This document shows, piece after piece, positions 1 through 8,451 of a stretch of 64,000 nucleotides of DNA. Source of the stretch: Demequina lignilytica (GTDB taxonomy: Bacteria; Actinomycetota; Actinomycetes; Actinomycetales; Demequinaceae); contig NZ_JAUHPX010000001.1 of assembly GCF_030418305.1 (NCBI RefSeq), positions 620,001 to 684,000 on the forward strand. Reading direction: 5' to 3'. How positions within the stretch are numbered: position 1 is the stretch's first letter; each line of letters begins with the position of its first letter. A model generated the notes under the pieces. It ran no database searches. It worked only from the letters and a program-made list of their open reading frames with translations, and was not told the DNA's origin. A program made the position numbers and the translations under genes.

Positions 1-1
1 C

Positions 2-466
2 GTGGGCCGCGCGTACGACCGCATCGGGGCACGCCCGCTGGTGCTGCCCGGCGCGATCGTCACCGCCGGCGTGCTCTGGGTGCTGGCCGCGATCCTCTCC
101 CCGACCACACCGTGGTGGCAGCTGGTCGCGGCGCACTCCGCGATGTCGGTGGGGCTGGCGCTCCTGTTCACGCCGCTGTTCTCGGCCAGCCTGGGGTCGC
201 TTCCGGCGCGCCTGTACTCGCACGGGTCCGCGACGGTCTCGGCGCTGCAGCAGGTGGCGGGCGCGGCGGGCACGGCCCTCTTCGTGTCCACGATGGCGTC
301 GATCGGTGCCGCGCGCGTCGCCGAGGGGGTCGACCCTGCCGCGGCGCAGTCGGCCGGCATGCGAGGCGCCTTCACCATCGCCGCGATCCTCGCGACGGTG
401 TCGATCGGCGCGGCCCTCGCGGTGCGCACCCCGGACGACGCCGCCTCCGCGCCGGTCGGTCACTGA
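2..466 (+). CDS. MFS drug/export transporter, C-terminal part (cut by window start)
   Basis: This is the last 154 residues of a membrane transporter of the major facilitator superfamily, probably the 14-helix DHA2 (EmrB/QacA-like) group. Hydrophobic segments lie near residues 15-32, 42-60, 83-100 and 122-140. An RxYDRxGxRP-type loop at the start fits an MFS cytoplasmic loop, and the small-residue-rich helix around QQVAGAAGTALF is typical of DHA2 exporters. The first GTG at position 2 is only the first possible codon in view; the gene clearly begins upstream. Substrate cannot be told. The stop is followed by about 155 bp before the next gene, which has its own promoter. Confidence 0.8.
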   Translation: MGRAYDRIGARPLVLPGAIVTAGVLWVLAAILSPTTPWWQLVAAHSAMSVGLALLFTPLFSASLGSLPARLYSHGSATVSALQQVAGAAGTALFVSTMASIGAARVAEGVDPAAAQSAGMRGAFTIAAILATVSIGAALAVRTPDDAASAPVGH

Positions 467-540
467 CGCCGCGGCGCGGGTCCGGTGTCGCAGGCACACC
501 GCCGGGCACGCGCCCGACGCCACCCCCTCCCGCCGTCGCT

Positions 541-570
541 TTGACCCGCCGATTTACATCGTTGTAGAGT
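541..570 (+). promoter_or_regulatory. Promoter with LacI-type operator for the GH43 gene
   Basis: A -35 box TTGACC (541-546) and a -10 box TAGAGT (565-570) are spaced by 18 bp. The palindrome TACATCGTTGTA (555-566), with central CG, fills the end of the spacer and the start of the -10. A central-CG palindrome is typical of LacI-family operators, and one overlapping the -10 would repress. No LacI gene is in view. Control by a sugar-responsive LacI regulator is inferred. Confidence 0.6.
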
Positions 571-622
571 AATCCCCGGCGCGCCACCTCGCGCCCTGTC
601 CGACGACGAACAGGAGAGCACC

Positions 623-2074
623 GTGACCCGCCGCGCCGCCGCTGCGATCGCCCTCATCGCCCTGGCCGGCGCCACCCTCGCGGGATGCGCCGGGCCCGCG
701 GATCCGCCCCCCGCCCCCGAGCTCGCCGACGTCACCGTCCACGATCCCTCCGTGGTCACGTCGGACGACCGGGTCTGGATCTTCGGCTCCCACGGCGCGT
801 CCGCGCACTCCTCCGACCTCATCGCGTGGACCCAGCACACCGTCGACCTGCATGCGGACCCCGACAACGCGCTGTTCGGGGACGTCTACGCCGAGCTCGC
901 GGAGACCTTCGAGTGGGCCCAGACGGACACCCTCTGGGCGGCCGACGTGATCGAGCTCCCGGACGGCCGCTACGCGATGTACTACAACGCCTGCAAGGGC
1001 GACTCCCCCCGCTCCGCGCTCGGGCTCGCGATCGCCGACACGGTCGACGGCCCCTACGTCGACCAGGGGATCCTGCTGAGGTCCGGGATGTGGGACCAGG
1101 AGTCCGAGAACCCCGGCGAGATGTACGACGCGACCGTCCATCCCAACGCGGTCGACCCCGACGCGTTCTACGACGCCGACGGCGCCATGTGGATGGTCTA
1201 CGGCTCGTACTCCGGCGGCATCTTCATCCTCGAGATGAACCCCGCCACCGGCCTGCCGCTCGAGGGCCAGGGCTACGGCACCCACCTGCTCGGCGGCAAC
1301 CACGCCCGCATCGAGGGCCCGACCGTCCAGTACGCGCCCGAGACCGGGTACTACTACCTCTACGTGTCCTTCGGCGGCCTCGACGCGTCCGGCGGCTACG
1401 AGGTGCGCGTGTTCCGCTCGGAGCATCCCGGCGGCCCGTACGTCGACGCGCAGGGCAACCCCGCCGCGGACGTCGCCGGCGCGCCGGGCACCGTGTTCGA
1501 CGATGCGTCGATCGAGCCGTACGGGGTCAAGATCCTGGGCGGGTACGAGTGGGCGGACGCCCCGGCGGTCGGCGTCGAGGCCGGATACGTGTCGCCGGGC
1601 CACAACTCCTGGTACCGCGCCCCCGAGACGGGCGCGACCTCGCTGGTCTTCCACTCGCGGTTCCCCGGCACGGGCGAGATGCATCAGGTCCGGGTCCACC
1701 GGACGTACCTGACCGTCGACGGCTGGCCGGTGGTGTCCCCGGGCCGCTACGCCGGCGAGGCGTCGGAGACCGCGTCACCCGACGACCTCGCGGGGACATG
1801 GCAGGCGATCACCTTCGACCGCGTGATCTCACCGCTGACGCCGATGTCCGCCCCCCTGGCGCTCGAGCCCGACGGCAACGTGAGCGGCGTCCTCGACGGC
1901 ACGTGGACCCTCGAGGACGGCGGGCACGTGACCATCGAGACCTCGGAGGCGACATTCACGGGCGTCGCGATGCGCGCGTGGAACCCCACGGCCGACGCGT
2001 GGACGTGGGGCATCTCGGTCCTCACGGCGGACGGCACCCCCGTCTGGGCGCGCAAGGACGTCGACCCTTCGTAG
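623..2074 (+). CDS. Secreted GH43 family glycosidase (endo-arabinanase-like) lipoprotein
   Basis: Predicted lipoprotein of 483 residues that probably cleaves alpha-1,5-arabinan outside the cell. The signal peptide ends in a lipobox LAGC with the lipid cysteine at residue 22. The five-bladed propeller motifs are visible: the base Asp41 in HDPSV, the pKa-modulating Asp178 in NAVDPDAF, the acid Glu231 in RIEGP, and His327 in SPGHNSW, which in Abn2-type arabinanases lies near the central metal. A separate C-terminal beta domain (about 385-480) follows, as in Bacillus Abn2. The GTG start is chosen because AGGAG lies just upstream and the signal peptide begins there. A LacI-type operator sits in the promoter. 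Other GH43 activities cannot be excluded. Confidence 0.85.
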   Translation: MTRRAAAAIALIALAGATLAGCAGPADPPPAPELADVTVHDPSVVTSDDRVWIFGSHGASAHSSDLIAWTQHTVDLHADPDNALFGDVYAELAETFEWAQTDTLWAADVIELPDGRYAMYYNACKGDSPRSALGLAIADTVDGPYVDQGILLRSGMWDQESENPGEMYDATVHPNAVDPDAFYDADGAMWMVYGSYSGGIFILEMNPATGLPLEGQGYGTHLLGGNHARIEGPTVQYAPETGYYYLYVSFGGLDASGGYEVRVFRSEHPGGPYVDAQGNPAADVAGAPGTVFDDASIEPYGVKILGGYEWADAPAVGVEAGYVSPGHNSWYRAPETGATSLVFHSRFPGTGEMHQVRVHRTYLTVDGWPVVSPGRYAGEASETASPDDLAGTWQAITFDRVISPLTPMSAPLALEPDGNVSGVLDGTWTLEDGGHVTIETSEATFTGVAMRAWNPTADAWTWGISVLTADGTPVWARKDVDPS

Positions 2075-2084
2075 GCTGGGGCGC

Positions 2085-2957
2085 GTGACCCCAGCGACCT
2101 CCCGCGGCACGGCCGCCGGCGCATCGTCCCGCCGCGCGGTCTTCCTCGACATCGACGGAACCTACGCGCACCACGGCGTGGTGCCCCCCGAGCATGCGCG
2201 CGCCGTGCGCGACGCCCGCGCGGCAGGCCACCTCGTGTTCCTCAGCACCGGGCGGCCGGTGTCGATGATCCCCGCGTCGATCCGTGCCGCCGGCTTCGAC
2301 GGGATGGTCGCGAGCGCGGGCGCGCATGTCCTGGTCGGCGACCGCGTCCTCGCCGACGTCCGCTTCCCCGAGCCGCTCGCGACCCGGGCACGCGAGGTGC
2401 TCGACCGGCACGGCGCGACGTACGTGCTCGAGGCCGGCGAGCGCAACCACACGCGGCCCGGCGTGATCGAGGCGCTCCGCGAGCGCTGGGAGGCTCGCCT
2501 GCGCGCCGCGGGGATCGACCCGTCGACCGCCGTCGGCCTGCGGGACGTCCTCGCGTCGATGGAGCCGCGCGAGTCGCTCGCGGGCGTCGCGTTCTCCAAG
2601 ATCACCTGCTTCGGCGGTCGGACACCCATCACCGAGGTGGTCGAGGAGATCGGTCCGGAGGTCGCCGCCCTCCCGAGCTCCGTGCCCGACATGGGTGACG
2701 GGGCGGGCGAGATCTACCTCGCCTCCCTGCACAAGGCCGTCGGCGTCGACGCCGTGCGCCGGCACCTGGGCCTCGACCGCGCCGCGATCGTCGCGGTCGG
2801 GGACGGCCCGAACGACGTGGAGATGCTCGAGTACGCGGCGCTCGGCATCGCGATCGAGGACGGCCACCCGCGCGCGATCGCCGCGGCGGACCGCACCACG
2901 CCGTCGCCGACGCGCGGGGGCATCGCCACCCTGTTCGAGGAGCTGGGTCTCGCCTGA
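2085..2957 (+). CDS. HAD-superfamily phosphatase, Cof/IIB subfamily
   Basis: Cytoplasmic phosphatase of 290 residues. Motif I is FLDIDGT (nucleophile Asp22, acid Asp24), motif II is the STGRP loop near residue 55, and motif IV is GDGPNDVEML near residue 245. The large cap between motifs II and III is that of Cof-type HAD hydrolases, which act on sugar phosphates, FMN or similar metabolites; the true substrate is unknown. The GTG start lies 7 nt after a TAGGCT -10 box (2072-2077), so the message is probably leaderless. It is nearly end-to-end convergent with the NUDIX gene, with only 6 bp between the stops. Confidence 0.85.
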   Translation: MTPATSRGTAAGASSRRAVFLDIDGTYAHHGVVPPEHARAVRDARAAGHLVFLSTGRPVSMIPASIRAAGFDGMVASAGAHVLVGDRVLADVRFPEPLATRAREVLDRHGATYVLEAGERNHTRPGVIEALRERWEARLRAAGIDPSTAVGLRDVLASMEPRESLAGVAFSKITCFGGRTPITEVVEEIGPEVAALPSSVPDMGDGAGEIYLASLHKAVGVDAVRRHLGLDRAAIVAVGDGPNDVEMLEYAALGIAIEDGHPRAIAAADRTTPSPTRGGIATLFEELGLA

Positions 2958-2963
2958 CCTCGC

Positions 2964-3449
2964 CTATGCGCGGTCGAACGCGCAGACGTCGCCCGGCGCC
3001 AGAGCCGCGCCGACGCGGGCGCGCATCTCGGCGCTCATGATCGGCAGCCGGTCCTCGTGGTACCAGCGCGCCTCCGTGTTCTCCCCGTCGGCCGGGAACG
3101 GCTCCCCGCTGACGTAGCGGAAGCGGAACGTGTGGTCGAGGTACTGCGACCGGTCGCCGTTGGGATAGCTGATCGGCGGCTCTGCGTGGATGCGCACCAA
3201 CGCCTCGGGCTCGGCCACCACGTCGGCCTCCTCGAGCACCTCGCGCGCGGCCGCCACGGCGGGCTGCTCCCCCGGGTCGATGATGCCCGTCACCGGCGTC
3301 CACGCCCCGTTGTCGGCCCGCCGCACCATGAGCACGTCCCGCCCACCCGCGGCCGAGGGCCGCAGCACCACCGCGGTGACCCCCGACAGCCACAGGAGCT
3401 CGTGACCCACCGCGGCGCGCAGGGACAGGATGAAGTCGGGCGTCGGCAT
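2964..3449 (-). CDS. NUDIX hydrolase
   Basis: Soluble 161-residue pyrophosphohydrolase of the NUDIX superfamily. The NUDIX box begins at GIIDPGEQ and continues to REVLEEADV near residues 55-77, matching Gx5Ex7REUxEExGU except that the final Gly is Asp. The metal-binding REVLEE core is intact. The length fits a single-domain housecleaning or ADP-ribose-type enzyme, but the substrate cannot be read from the sequence. The ATG at 3449 is 6 nt after the -10 box TAGGCT (3456-3461), so a leaderless transcript is likely. Confidence 0.85.
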   Translation of the reverse strand: MPTPDFILSLRAAVGHELLWLSGVTAVVLRPSAAGGRDVLMVRRADNGAWTPVTGIIDPGEQPAVAAAREVLEEADVVAEPEALVRIHAEPPISYPNGDRSQYLDHTFRFRYVSGEPFPADGENTEARWYHEDRLPIMSAEMRARVGAALAPGDVCAFDRA

Positions 3450-3458
3450 GCGGCCAGC

Positions 3459-4223
3459 CTAGAGGGACGACGCGCGCGGCACCTCGACCCAGCCGGGATG
3501 CTTCGGCTCGCGGCCGTCACCCGAGGACCGCCCGGTGAGGCGCCTTGCCAACCAGGGCAGCACGTACGTCGCGACGTAGCGCGCCTCGCCCAGGACGCCG
3601 GGCGCCGAGGGATCGGGCGCATCGTCGCGAGGCAGATCCGTCGGCACCCCCATCGCGGTGAGCACGCGGGCCGCGACGCGTGAGTGGCCCAGGGGGTTGA
3701 GGTGGAGCCGGTCCGGCGACCAGTAGGCCGCGCGCCGCATCTCCGCGTCCCCGTAGTTGTGCACGAAGGTCACGTGGTCGTGCCGCTCGCCCAGGTCGTG
3801 CAGGGCCGCCATCATCGCGTCGGCCCGGTCGGCGAACACCCGGCCGCGCGGCAGCCTCGCGGTCGGGTCCGGCCCGCTCAGCATGATCAGGGAGACGCCG
3901 GCGTCGGCCGTGGCGGCCACCACGCGCAGGCAGAGGTCGACCACGTGCCCGGTGTCCCAACCGGCGCGCATCATGTCGTTGCCGCCGCCGTTGAAGGTCA
4001 TGACCGTGGGAGCCGGCTCGAGGGCGAGCGCGGCCGGGAGCTGCTGGTCGACGATCTGGTCGATGAGCCGGCCGCGGATCGCGAGATTCGCGTAGTGCAC
4101 CGGCTCGTCGCGCCCGGCGGCGAGGCCCGCGGCGACCAGATCGGCCCAGCCGCGCAGGCCACCCCCGGGGGCGGGGTCCCCGACGCCCTCCGTGAAGCTG
4201 TCACCGAGTGCGACATATCTCAT
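3459..4223 (-). CDS. SGNH/GDSL hydrolase
   Basis: Esterase or lipase-like hydrolase of 254 residues. Block I is VALGDSFTEG with the catalytic Ser near residue 9, block III is NGGGND, and block V is DRLHLNPLGH carrying the Asp/His pair. There is no signal peptide, so it is probably cytoplasmic. Translation is placed at the ATG at 4223 rather than at upstream in-frame codons, because the GDS motif must be N-terminal and a -10 box TAGGGT (4231-4236) sits 7 nt upstream. The acyl substrate is unknown. Its stop lies 9 bp from the start of the NUDIX gene on the same strand. Confidence 0.85.
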   Translation of the reverse strand: MRYVALGDSFTEGVGDPAPGGGLRGWADLVAAGLAAGRDEPVHYANLAIRGRLIDQIVDQQLPAALALEPAPTVMTFNGGGNDMMRAGWDTGHVVDLCLRVVAATADAGVSLIMLSGPDPTARLPRGRVFADRADAMMAALHDLGERHDHVTFVHNYGDAEMRRAAYWSPDRLHLNPLGHSRVAARVLTAMGVPTDLPRDDAPDPSAPGVLGEARYVATYVLPWLARRLTGRSSGDGREPKHPGWVEVPRASSL

Positions 4224-4305
4224 GCGGTCGACCCTAGCGCGGTGCGCCGCACCCCGCGCGCGGTCCCGGCCGCCCCTCACCCGACCGGGACCCGCGCGCC
4301 CCGCG

Positions 4306-5991
4306 TCAGACCCCGGCGGCGTCGGCGGGCGCGGCCTGCCGGAGCCGCGAGGCGGCGTGCCGTCCAGCGATGTGCCCGAACACGAGCGCAGGGCCGAGCG
4401 TCGAGCCCGCGCCGGGGTACGTCCGCCCCACGACGGCCGCGGAGCAGTTCCCGGCGGCGTAGAGGCCGCCGACCACCTCGCCCGCCGTGTCGAGCACGCG
4501 GGCATGCTCGTCCGTGAGCAGGCCGCCCTTGGTGCCCAGGTCGCCGAGGATGATCTTGATCGCGACGAACGGCCCGTGGGCGATCTCGCCCAGGTTGGGG
4601 TTCGGGCCGTGGGACGGGTCGCCGTAGTAGTTGTCGTACGCGTCCCGGCCGCGGCCGAAGTCGCGGTCGACCCCCTCGCGTGCGAAGGCGTTGAAGCGCT
4701 GGATCGTGGCCCGGAAGGCGTCCTTGGGGACCTCCATGCGCTCCGCGAGCTCCTCGAGGGTGTCCGCCTCCACGGCCCCGCCCTCGGCGAACAGGGCCTT
4801 CCGCCCGACCAGGAACGCGTTGTTGAGGTAGCGCCGGCGGTGGCGGACGTCGAGGATCATCCACGAGTGGTTGGTCCGCTCGAGCCCGCGCTCGATCATG
4901 GCGTGGCCGAAGTCGACGTAGCTGGTGGACTCGTTGACGTAGCGCTGGCCGTCCTGATCGACGACGATCGTGAACGGCATCGAGCGCTCCGAGACGATGA
5001 AGGTCGCCCCGTGCTCGCCCGCGGGCACCACCGACGGACCCCACCACGCATCGTCCATGAGCGCGACGTCCGCGCCGTGTCGCATGCCGATCTCGATCGC
5101 GGTCCCCTTGTTCGCGGGGTTGCCGGAGGAGTGCTCCTGGTCGAGTCCCTGGTACTCCTGGCGCCACGCGGCGTTGTGGTCGAACCCTCCCGCGCCCAGG
5201 TGGACACCGGCCCGGGTGCGGATGCGGCGCTCGCCGTCCGGTCCGCCCACCACGGCGCCGACCACCTGCCCGTCCTCGACCACCAGGTCCGTCAGCGGCG
5301 TGTCGAGCCGCACCTCGGTGCCCTGCTCGAACCTCGCGATCCACATGAGGCGGGCGGCGAGCGACATGCCGAGCCCGGACAGCCGCTTGCCCGTCACCAG
5401 GCCGCCGAGCGTACGGAGCACGAGCCGCGCGCCGCCCACCATGCCCGAGAACGTCGACCACGCGCGCGCGAGCAGGTAGGTGTCGCCGGCGAACAGCGGG
5501 ATGGGCGGCAGCGCGTTGCGGGCGTGGTCCCACCAGTCGCCGAGCCGTCGCGTGTCGAACGGGGCCGGCTCGACCGTCCGGCCGCCCGCGATCCCGCCCG
5601 GCAGGTCCGGGTAGTAGTCGGGGTACTTCTTCGCCGTCTGCCACACCATGCCGTGGCCTTCGAGCCAGGCGTGGACCACCGGGGCGGTGCGGACGAACGC
5701 CTGACGCCGCGGGAGGGACGATGCGGGGCCGACCTCCTCCGGCGTCCCCACGCAGGCGTCGAGGTAGGTCAGGACCTTGTCCTCGGAGTCGTCGACGCCG
5801 ATCTCCTTCATCCCGGGGTGGTTCGGCAGCCAGCAGCCGCCGCCGCTCATCGCCGTGGACCCTCCCCATTCGCTCGAGCCCTCGACCACGAGGACCTCCA
5901 GGCCCTCGTCCTTCGCCGCGATCGCCGCCGACATCGCCGCCGCACCGGTGCCGACCACGAGCAGGTCGACCTCCTCATCCCACCTCGTCAT
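4306..5991 (-). CDS. FAD-dependent dehydrogenase, 3-ketosteroid delta-1-dehydrogenase-like
   Basis: Flavoprotein of 561 residues. The N-terminus holds a Rossmann dinucleotide fold (VVGTGAAAMSAAIAA, then Glu at strand 2) followed by a GGSTAMSGGG loop. The C-terminus carries YPGAGSTLGPALVFGHIAG, the FAD-closing motif of 3-ketosteroid dehydrogenases (KstD) and related fumarate-reductase-type flavoproteins. The family removes C1/C2 hydrogens from 3-ketosteroids or reduces activated double bonds. The ATG at 5991 is preceded by GGGGAG. Twin operators lie 22-80 bp upstream. No other steroid catabolism gene is in view, so the substrate is open. Confidence 0.75.
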   Translation of the reverse strand: MTRWDEEVDLLVVGTGAAAMSAAIAAKDEGLEVLVVEGSSEWGGSTAMSGGGCWLPNHPGMKEIGVDDSEDKVLTYLDACVGTPEEVGPASSLPRRQAFVRTAPVVHAWLEGHGMVWQTAKKYPDYYPDLPGGIAGGRTVEPAPFDTRRLGDWWDHARNALPPIPLFAGDTYLLARAWSTFSGMVGGARLVLRTLGGLVTGKRLSGLGMSLAARLMWIARFEQGTEVRLDTPLTDLVVEDGQVVGAVVGGPDGERRIRTRAGVHLGAGGFDHNAAWRQEYQGLDQEHSSGNPANKGTAIEIGMRHGADVALMDDAWWGPSVVPAGEHGATFIVSERSMPFTIVVDQDGQRYVNESTSYVDFGHAMIERGLERTNHSWMILDVRHRRRYLNNAFLVGRKALFAEGGAVEADTLEELAERMEVPKDAFRATIQRFNAFAREGVDRDFGRGRDAYDNYYGDPSHGPNPNLGEIAHGPFVAIKIILGDLGTKGGLLTDEHARVLDTAGEVVGGLYAAGNCSAAVVGRTYPGAGSTLGPALVFGHIAGRHAASRLRQAAPADAAGV

Positions 5992-6013
5992 GCCCACTCC
6001 CCTGGAGACTCGA

Positions 6014-6067
6014 TCCGGACAACCCTGTCCGGAGGTGACTCGCATCCTACCGGACATCACTGTCCGG
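6014..6067. promoter_or_regulatory. Two identical operators upstream of the KstD-like gene
   Basis: TCCGGACA-N4-TGTCCGGA lies at 6014-6033 and CCGGACA-N4-TGTCCGG at 6050-6067. Both are perfect palindromes with the same 7-bp arms and 4-bp spacer, and their centres are 35 bp apart. Such paired sites usually bind a dimeric repressor, often of the TetR family. The regulator gene is not adjacent: the nearest regulator, at 6116, is a GntR/YtrA protein whose own candidate operator at 7474 has a different sequence. Confidence 0.75.
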
Positions 6068-6115
6068 ATCGATGTCCCGGCGCGGTCGCCCCCCCAGGCG
6101 GCTCCGCAGCCGGCG

Positions 6116-6472
6116 TCAGGACTCCTGAGCGGCCGCCCGCACCAGGGCGGCGAGCGCCTCGGGTCCGACGCCGAGCTCGCGGGCGCGGGCGGCGAGCGCC
6201 TGCGCGTCGGCGCGGAGGTCGGCGAGCGAGGCCGCGGCGGAACCGATGACGGCGCCGCGGCCGCGGCGCATCTCCACCAGGCCCTCGTCGCGGAGCATCT
6301 GGTACGCCTTGAGGACCGTGTGGAGGTTCACGTCGAGCGACTCCGCGACCTCCCGCGCGGACGGCAGCCGATCCCCCTCGACCAGTGCGCCGGTGGCGGC
6401 ATCCGCGCGGATGGACGCCGCGATCTGGTCGTACAGCGGCGCGCCCGCGGCCGGGTCAATCCTGAGCAGCAC
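6116..6472 (-). CDS. GntR-family regulator, YtrA subfamily
   Basis: Transcription factor of 118 residues: an N-terminal winged helix-turn-helix of GntR type (APLYDQIAASIRADAATGAL through VLKAYQMLRDEGLV) and a short C-terminal helical tail, the layout of the YtrA subgroup. The GTG at 6472 is chosen because GGAGG precedes it. It overlaps the end of the DUF1648 membrane gene by 17 bp, so the two are co-transcribed. YtrA regulators usually control neighbouring membrane or ABC genes and bind a palindrome in their own promoter; such a palindrome is at 7474-7492. Confidence 0.85.
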   Translation of the reverse strand: MLLRIDPAAGAPLYDQIAASIRADAATGALVEGDRLPSAREVAESLDVNLHTVLKAYQMLRDEGLVEMRRGRGAVIGSAAASLADLRADAQALAARARELGVGPEALAALVRAAAQES

Positions 6473-7457
6473 GAGCGTCCTCCGCGACGGCGGCGAGCAC
6501 CGCGGCGGCACCCCCGGCATCGTCCAAGGTCACCACGAAGCGGCGCCCGTTCACCCGCGTGACCTCCAGCGCGGCGCCCGATCGCAGCACCACGGCCGTG
6601 GCCCCCGGGATGGACCGGATCCCGAACCCGCCGTACTGGCTCAGCCCCTTGACCTCGGTGACGGCGACGCCGGCGACGTCGGACGCCGGCACCCCCATCC
6701 GCACCAGCCCGGCGGCGGAGCGCACGGTCAGGCCCGCGGCGTCGACGCGCACGCGGAACACCGTCAGCGTCGCGACCAGCGTGCCGATGAGCACCGCGGT
6801 GCCCGCCAGGACCCACGCGGCGACCGGATCCGAGGTCAGGCCGATGACGAGCGCGAGCACGCCCAGCAGGACCGTCGCACCGAGCAGGGCGCCCAGCGGG
6901 AGCGGCGCCATCTCCGCGCGCCCGAACCACATGGTCCGCTCGCCCGGCCGGCGCTCGAGGGGCGCGACGGGCGTGGCCGCCACGGGCGCCGCCTCGTGGC
7001 GGGGCTGGAGCAACCAGCCCGCCCCACCGACCGCGAGGCCGATCGGGACCGCCATCGCCACGACCGGGAGCACGGATCCGGCGTCCGCGGCGTCCTCGAG
7101 GCCACGCTGCAGCACGAGCGACCCGGTGAGGATGAGCGCGAGGAAGACGCCCAGCCCGACCGCCATCGCGATCAGGAGGCGAAGCACGAAGCCGCGCTCG
7201 CCCGCGCGGATCGGCGGCACCGCGATCGCCGACATGAGCAGCGGGAGGCCGCCGGCGAGCAGCGCCGTCATCAGCGGCACGGTCCATGCCGGCGCGAAGC
7301 CGTCGACCCCGGACGGCCCCCAATGGGTCGCGACCGGGTCGGGCAGGTCCCCGAGCATGAGCAGCTGGACGACGACCGCGGTCGCAGCGACGGCGACCGG
7401 CGCGATCACTCCGACCGCGATCGCGCGGGACGCGGCCGTGTCATGGGGGACGGACAT
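6456..7457 (-). CDS. DUF1648 multi-spanning membrane protein
   Basis: Integral membrane protein of 333 residues. An N-terminal DUF1648 segment includes the conserved LPDPVATHWGPSG turn after the first helix, as in the SdpI/YwpE-like family. Further helices lie near 15-38, 58-80, 92-115, 128-148 and 190-235. The last about 100 residues form a soluble PH-like beta domain ending in a short helix. It is first in an operon with a YtrA-type GntR regulator. A ligand or immunity role, as for SdpI, is only a family analogy. The ATG has GGAGGTTCTC upstream. Confidence 0.75.
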   Translation of the reverse strand: MSVPHDTAASRAIAVGVIAPVAVAATAVVVQLLMLGDLPDPVATHWGPSGVDGFAPAWTVPLMTALLAGGLPLLMSAIAVPPIRAGERGFVLRLLIAMAVGLGVFLALILTGSLVLQRGLEDAADAGSVLPVVAMAVPIGLAVGGAGWLLQPRHEAAPVAATPVAPLERRPGERTMWFGRAEMAPLPLGALLGATVLLGVLALVIGLTSDPVAAWVLAGTAVLIGTLVATLTVFRVRVDAAGLTVRSAAGLVRMGVPASDVAGVAVTEVKGLSQYGGFGIRSIPGATAVVLRSGAALEVTRVNGRRFVVTLDDAGGAAAVLAAVAEDARAAQD

Positions 7458-7473
7458 GAGAACCTCCGAAGTT

Positions 7474-7492
7474 GTTATAGAAGAACTATAAC
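7474..7492 (-). promoter_or_regulatory. YtrA-type operator over the DUF1648-gntR promoter
   Basis: GTTATAG-N5-CTATAAC is a perfect 7-bp-arm palindrome 17-35 bp upstream of the ATG at 7457. On the minus strand it contains TATAGT (complement of 7485-7490), usable as a -10 box, so a bound regulator would block the promoter. Autoregulation by the downstream GntR/YtrA protein is the simplest reading. Confidence 0.75.
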
Positions 7493-7545
7493 ACTAGGGA
7501 GCCGCTGGCGCGACGCCACCGCTCGCGAGCACGGCACCACCCCCA

Positions 7546-7642
7546 CGATGCTCCGCACGGTTCCGCGCGCGACACGCCGGCTCGGCGCGCCGCCCCGCGC
7601 CCTCACCTCGGCGTGTCGGAGCCCGATCCGTGCGGAGCATCG
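7546..7642. repeat. Dispersed imperfect palindrome, copy A
   Basis: A 97-bp inverted repeat. The outer arms are CGATGCTCCGCACGG (7546-7560) and CCGTGCGGAGCATCG (7628-7642), perfect over 15 bp. Inner arms carry GCGCGACACGCCGG and CGGCGTGTCGG. The right half encodes the last codons of the SDR gene. A second element with the same boxes lies at 46767-46869. No transposase or target duplication is seen. Confidence 0.65.
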
Positions 7643-8451
7643 GCGGGACGGCCCGTGAACTCGTCCATCGACCGGTTCACCCCGAACGCGTCGACCACCG
7701 CGTCGAAGGCGCGCACGGGCAGCGCGCGCACCACGGGGAGCACCCGCACCAGCGGAGGCATCACGATCTGCTCGCGACCCCGTTCGATGCCGTCGATCAC
7801 GCGCTCGGCGACGCGCTCCGGACGCAGGATCGGCAGCAGCGCCGGCACCCGCGTCCGGACCCCGGCGAACATGCCCGTGTCGATGTAGTACGGGCACACC
7901 ACCAACGTCCTCACCTGCGACCCCTGGGCGCGGAGCTCCGCCCGCAGCGACTCGGTGAACCCGACGGCCGCCCACTTCGACCCCGCGTAGTCCGTCTGCC
8001 GCGCGACACCGACCAGCCCCGCGGCGGACGCGACGGTCACCACGGTGCCGCGATTCCGGGCGAGCATGCCCGGCAGGAAGGCGCGCGCGATCCAGTAGGG
8101 GGCGAGCGCGTTGACGCGGAACGTGCGCTCGATCCCCTCCTCGCTCGCCTCGAGCAGAGGGGCGCCGGTCACGACACCCGCGTTGCTGATGACCACGTCG
8201 ACGTCGCCGGCGGCGCGCGCGGAGGCGGCCACCTCGTCATGCCGGGACACGTCCACCGCGGCGGACGATGCGCGACCGCCTCGCGCGTCGATCTCGCCCG
8301 CCACCCGGGCACCGGCGGCCTCGTCGAGGTCCCAGACGATCACCTCGGCACCGCGGCGGGCGCCCTCGAGCGCCATCAGGCGGCCGATCCCGGACCCGCC
8401 GCCCGTGATCAGCATCCGGGCGCCGGCGAGCGGCAGGCCGCCGGCCCTCAC
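7603..8451 (-). CDS. Short-chain dehydrogenase/reductase (SDR)
   Basis: NAD(P)-dependent oxidoreductase of 282 residues. The cofactor loop is ITGGGSGIG near residue 12, NAG occurs in ISNAGV, and the catalytic Ser and the YxxxK motif are in SAAGL and YAGSKWAA. The spacing is that of a classical SDR, and the C-terminal extension resembles the retinol-dehydrogenase-like group. The GTG start overlaps the stop of the upstream aldehyde dehydrogenase as GTGA, so the two are translationally coupled and may act in sequence on an alcohol/aldehyde pair; the substrate is unknown. The final codons lie inside a large palindrome shared with 46.8 kb. Confidence 0.85.
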   Translation of the reverse strand: MRAGGLPLAGARMLITGGGSGIGRLMALEGARRGAEVIVWDLDEAAGARVAGEIDARGGRASSAAVDVSRHDEVAASARAAGDVDVVISNAGVVTGAPLLEASEEGIERTFRVNALAPYWIARAFLPGMLARNRGTVVTVASAAGLVGVARQTDYAGSKWAAVGFTESLRAELRAQGSQVRTLVVCPYYIDTGMFAGVRTRVPALLPILRPERVAERVIDGIERGREQIVMPPLVRVLPVVRALPVRAFDAVVDAFGVNRSMDEFTGRPADAPHGSGSDTPR

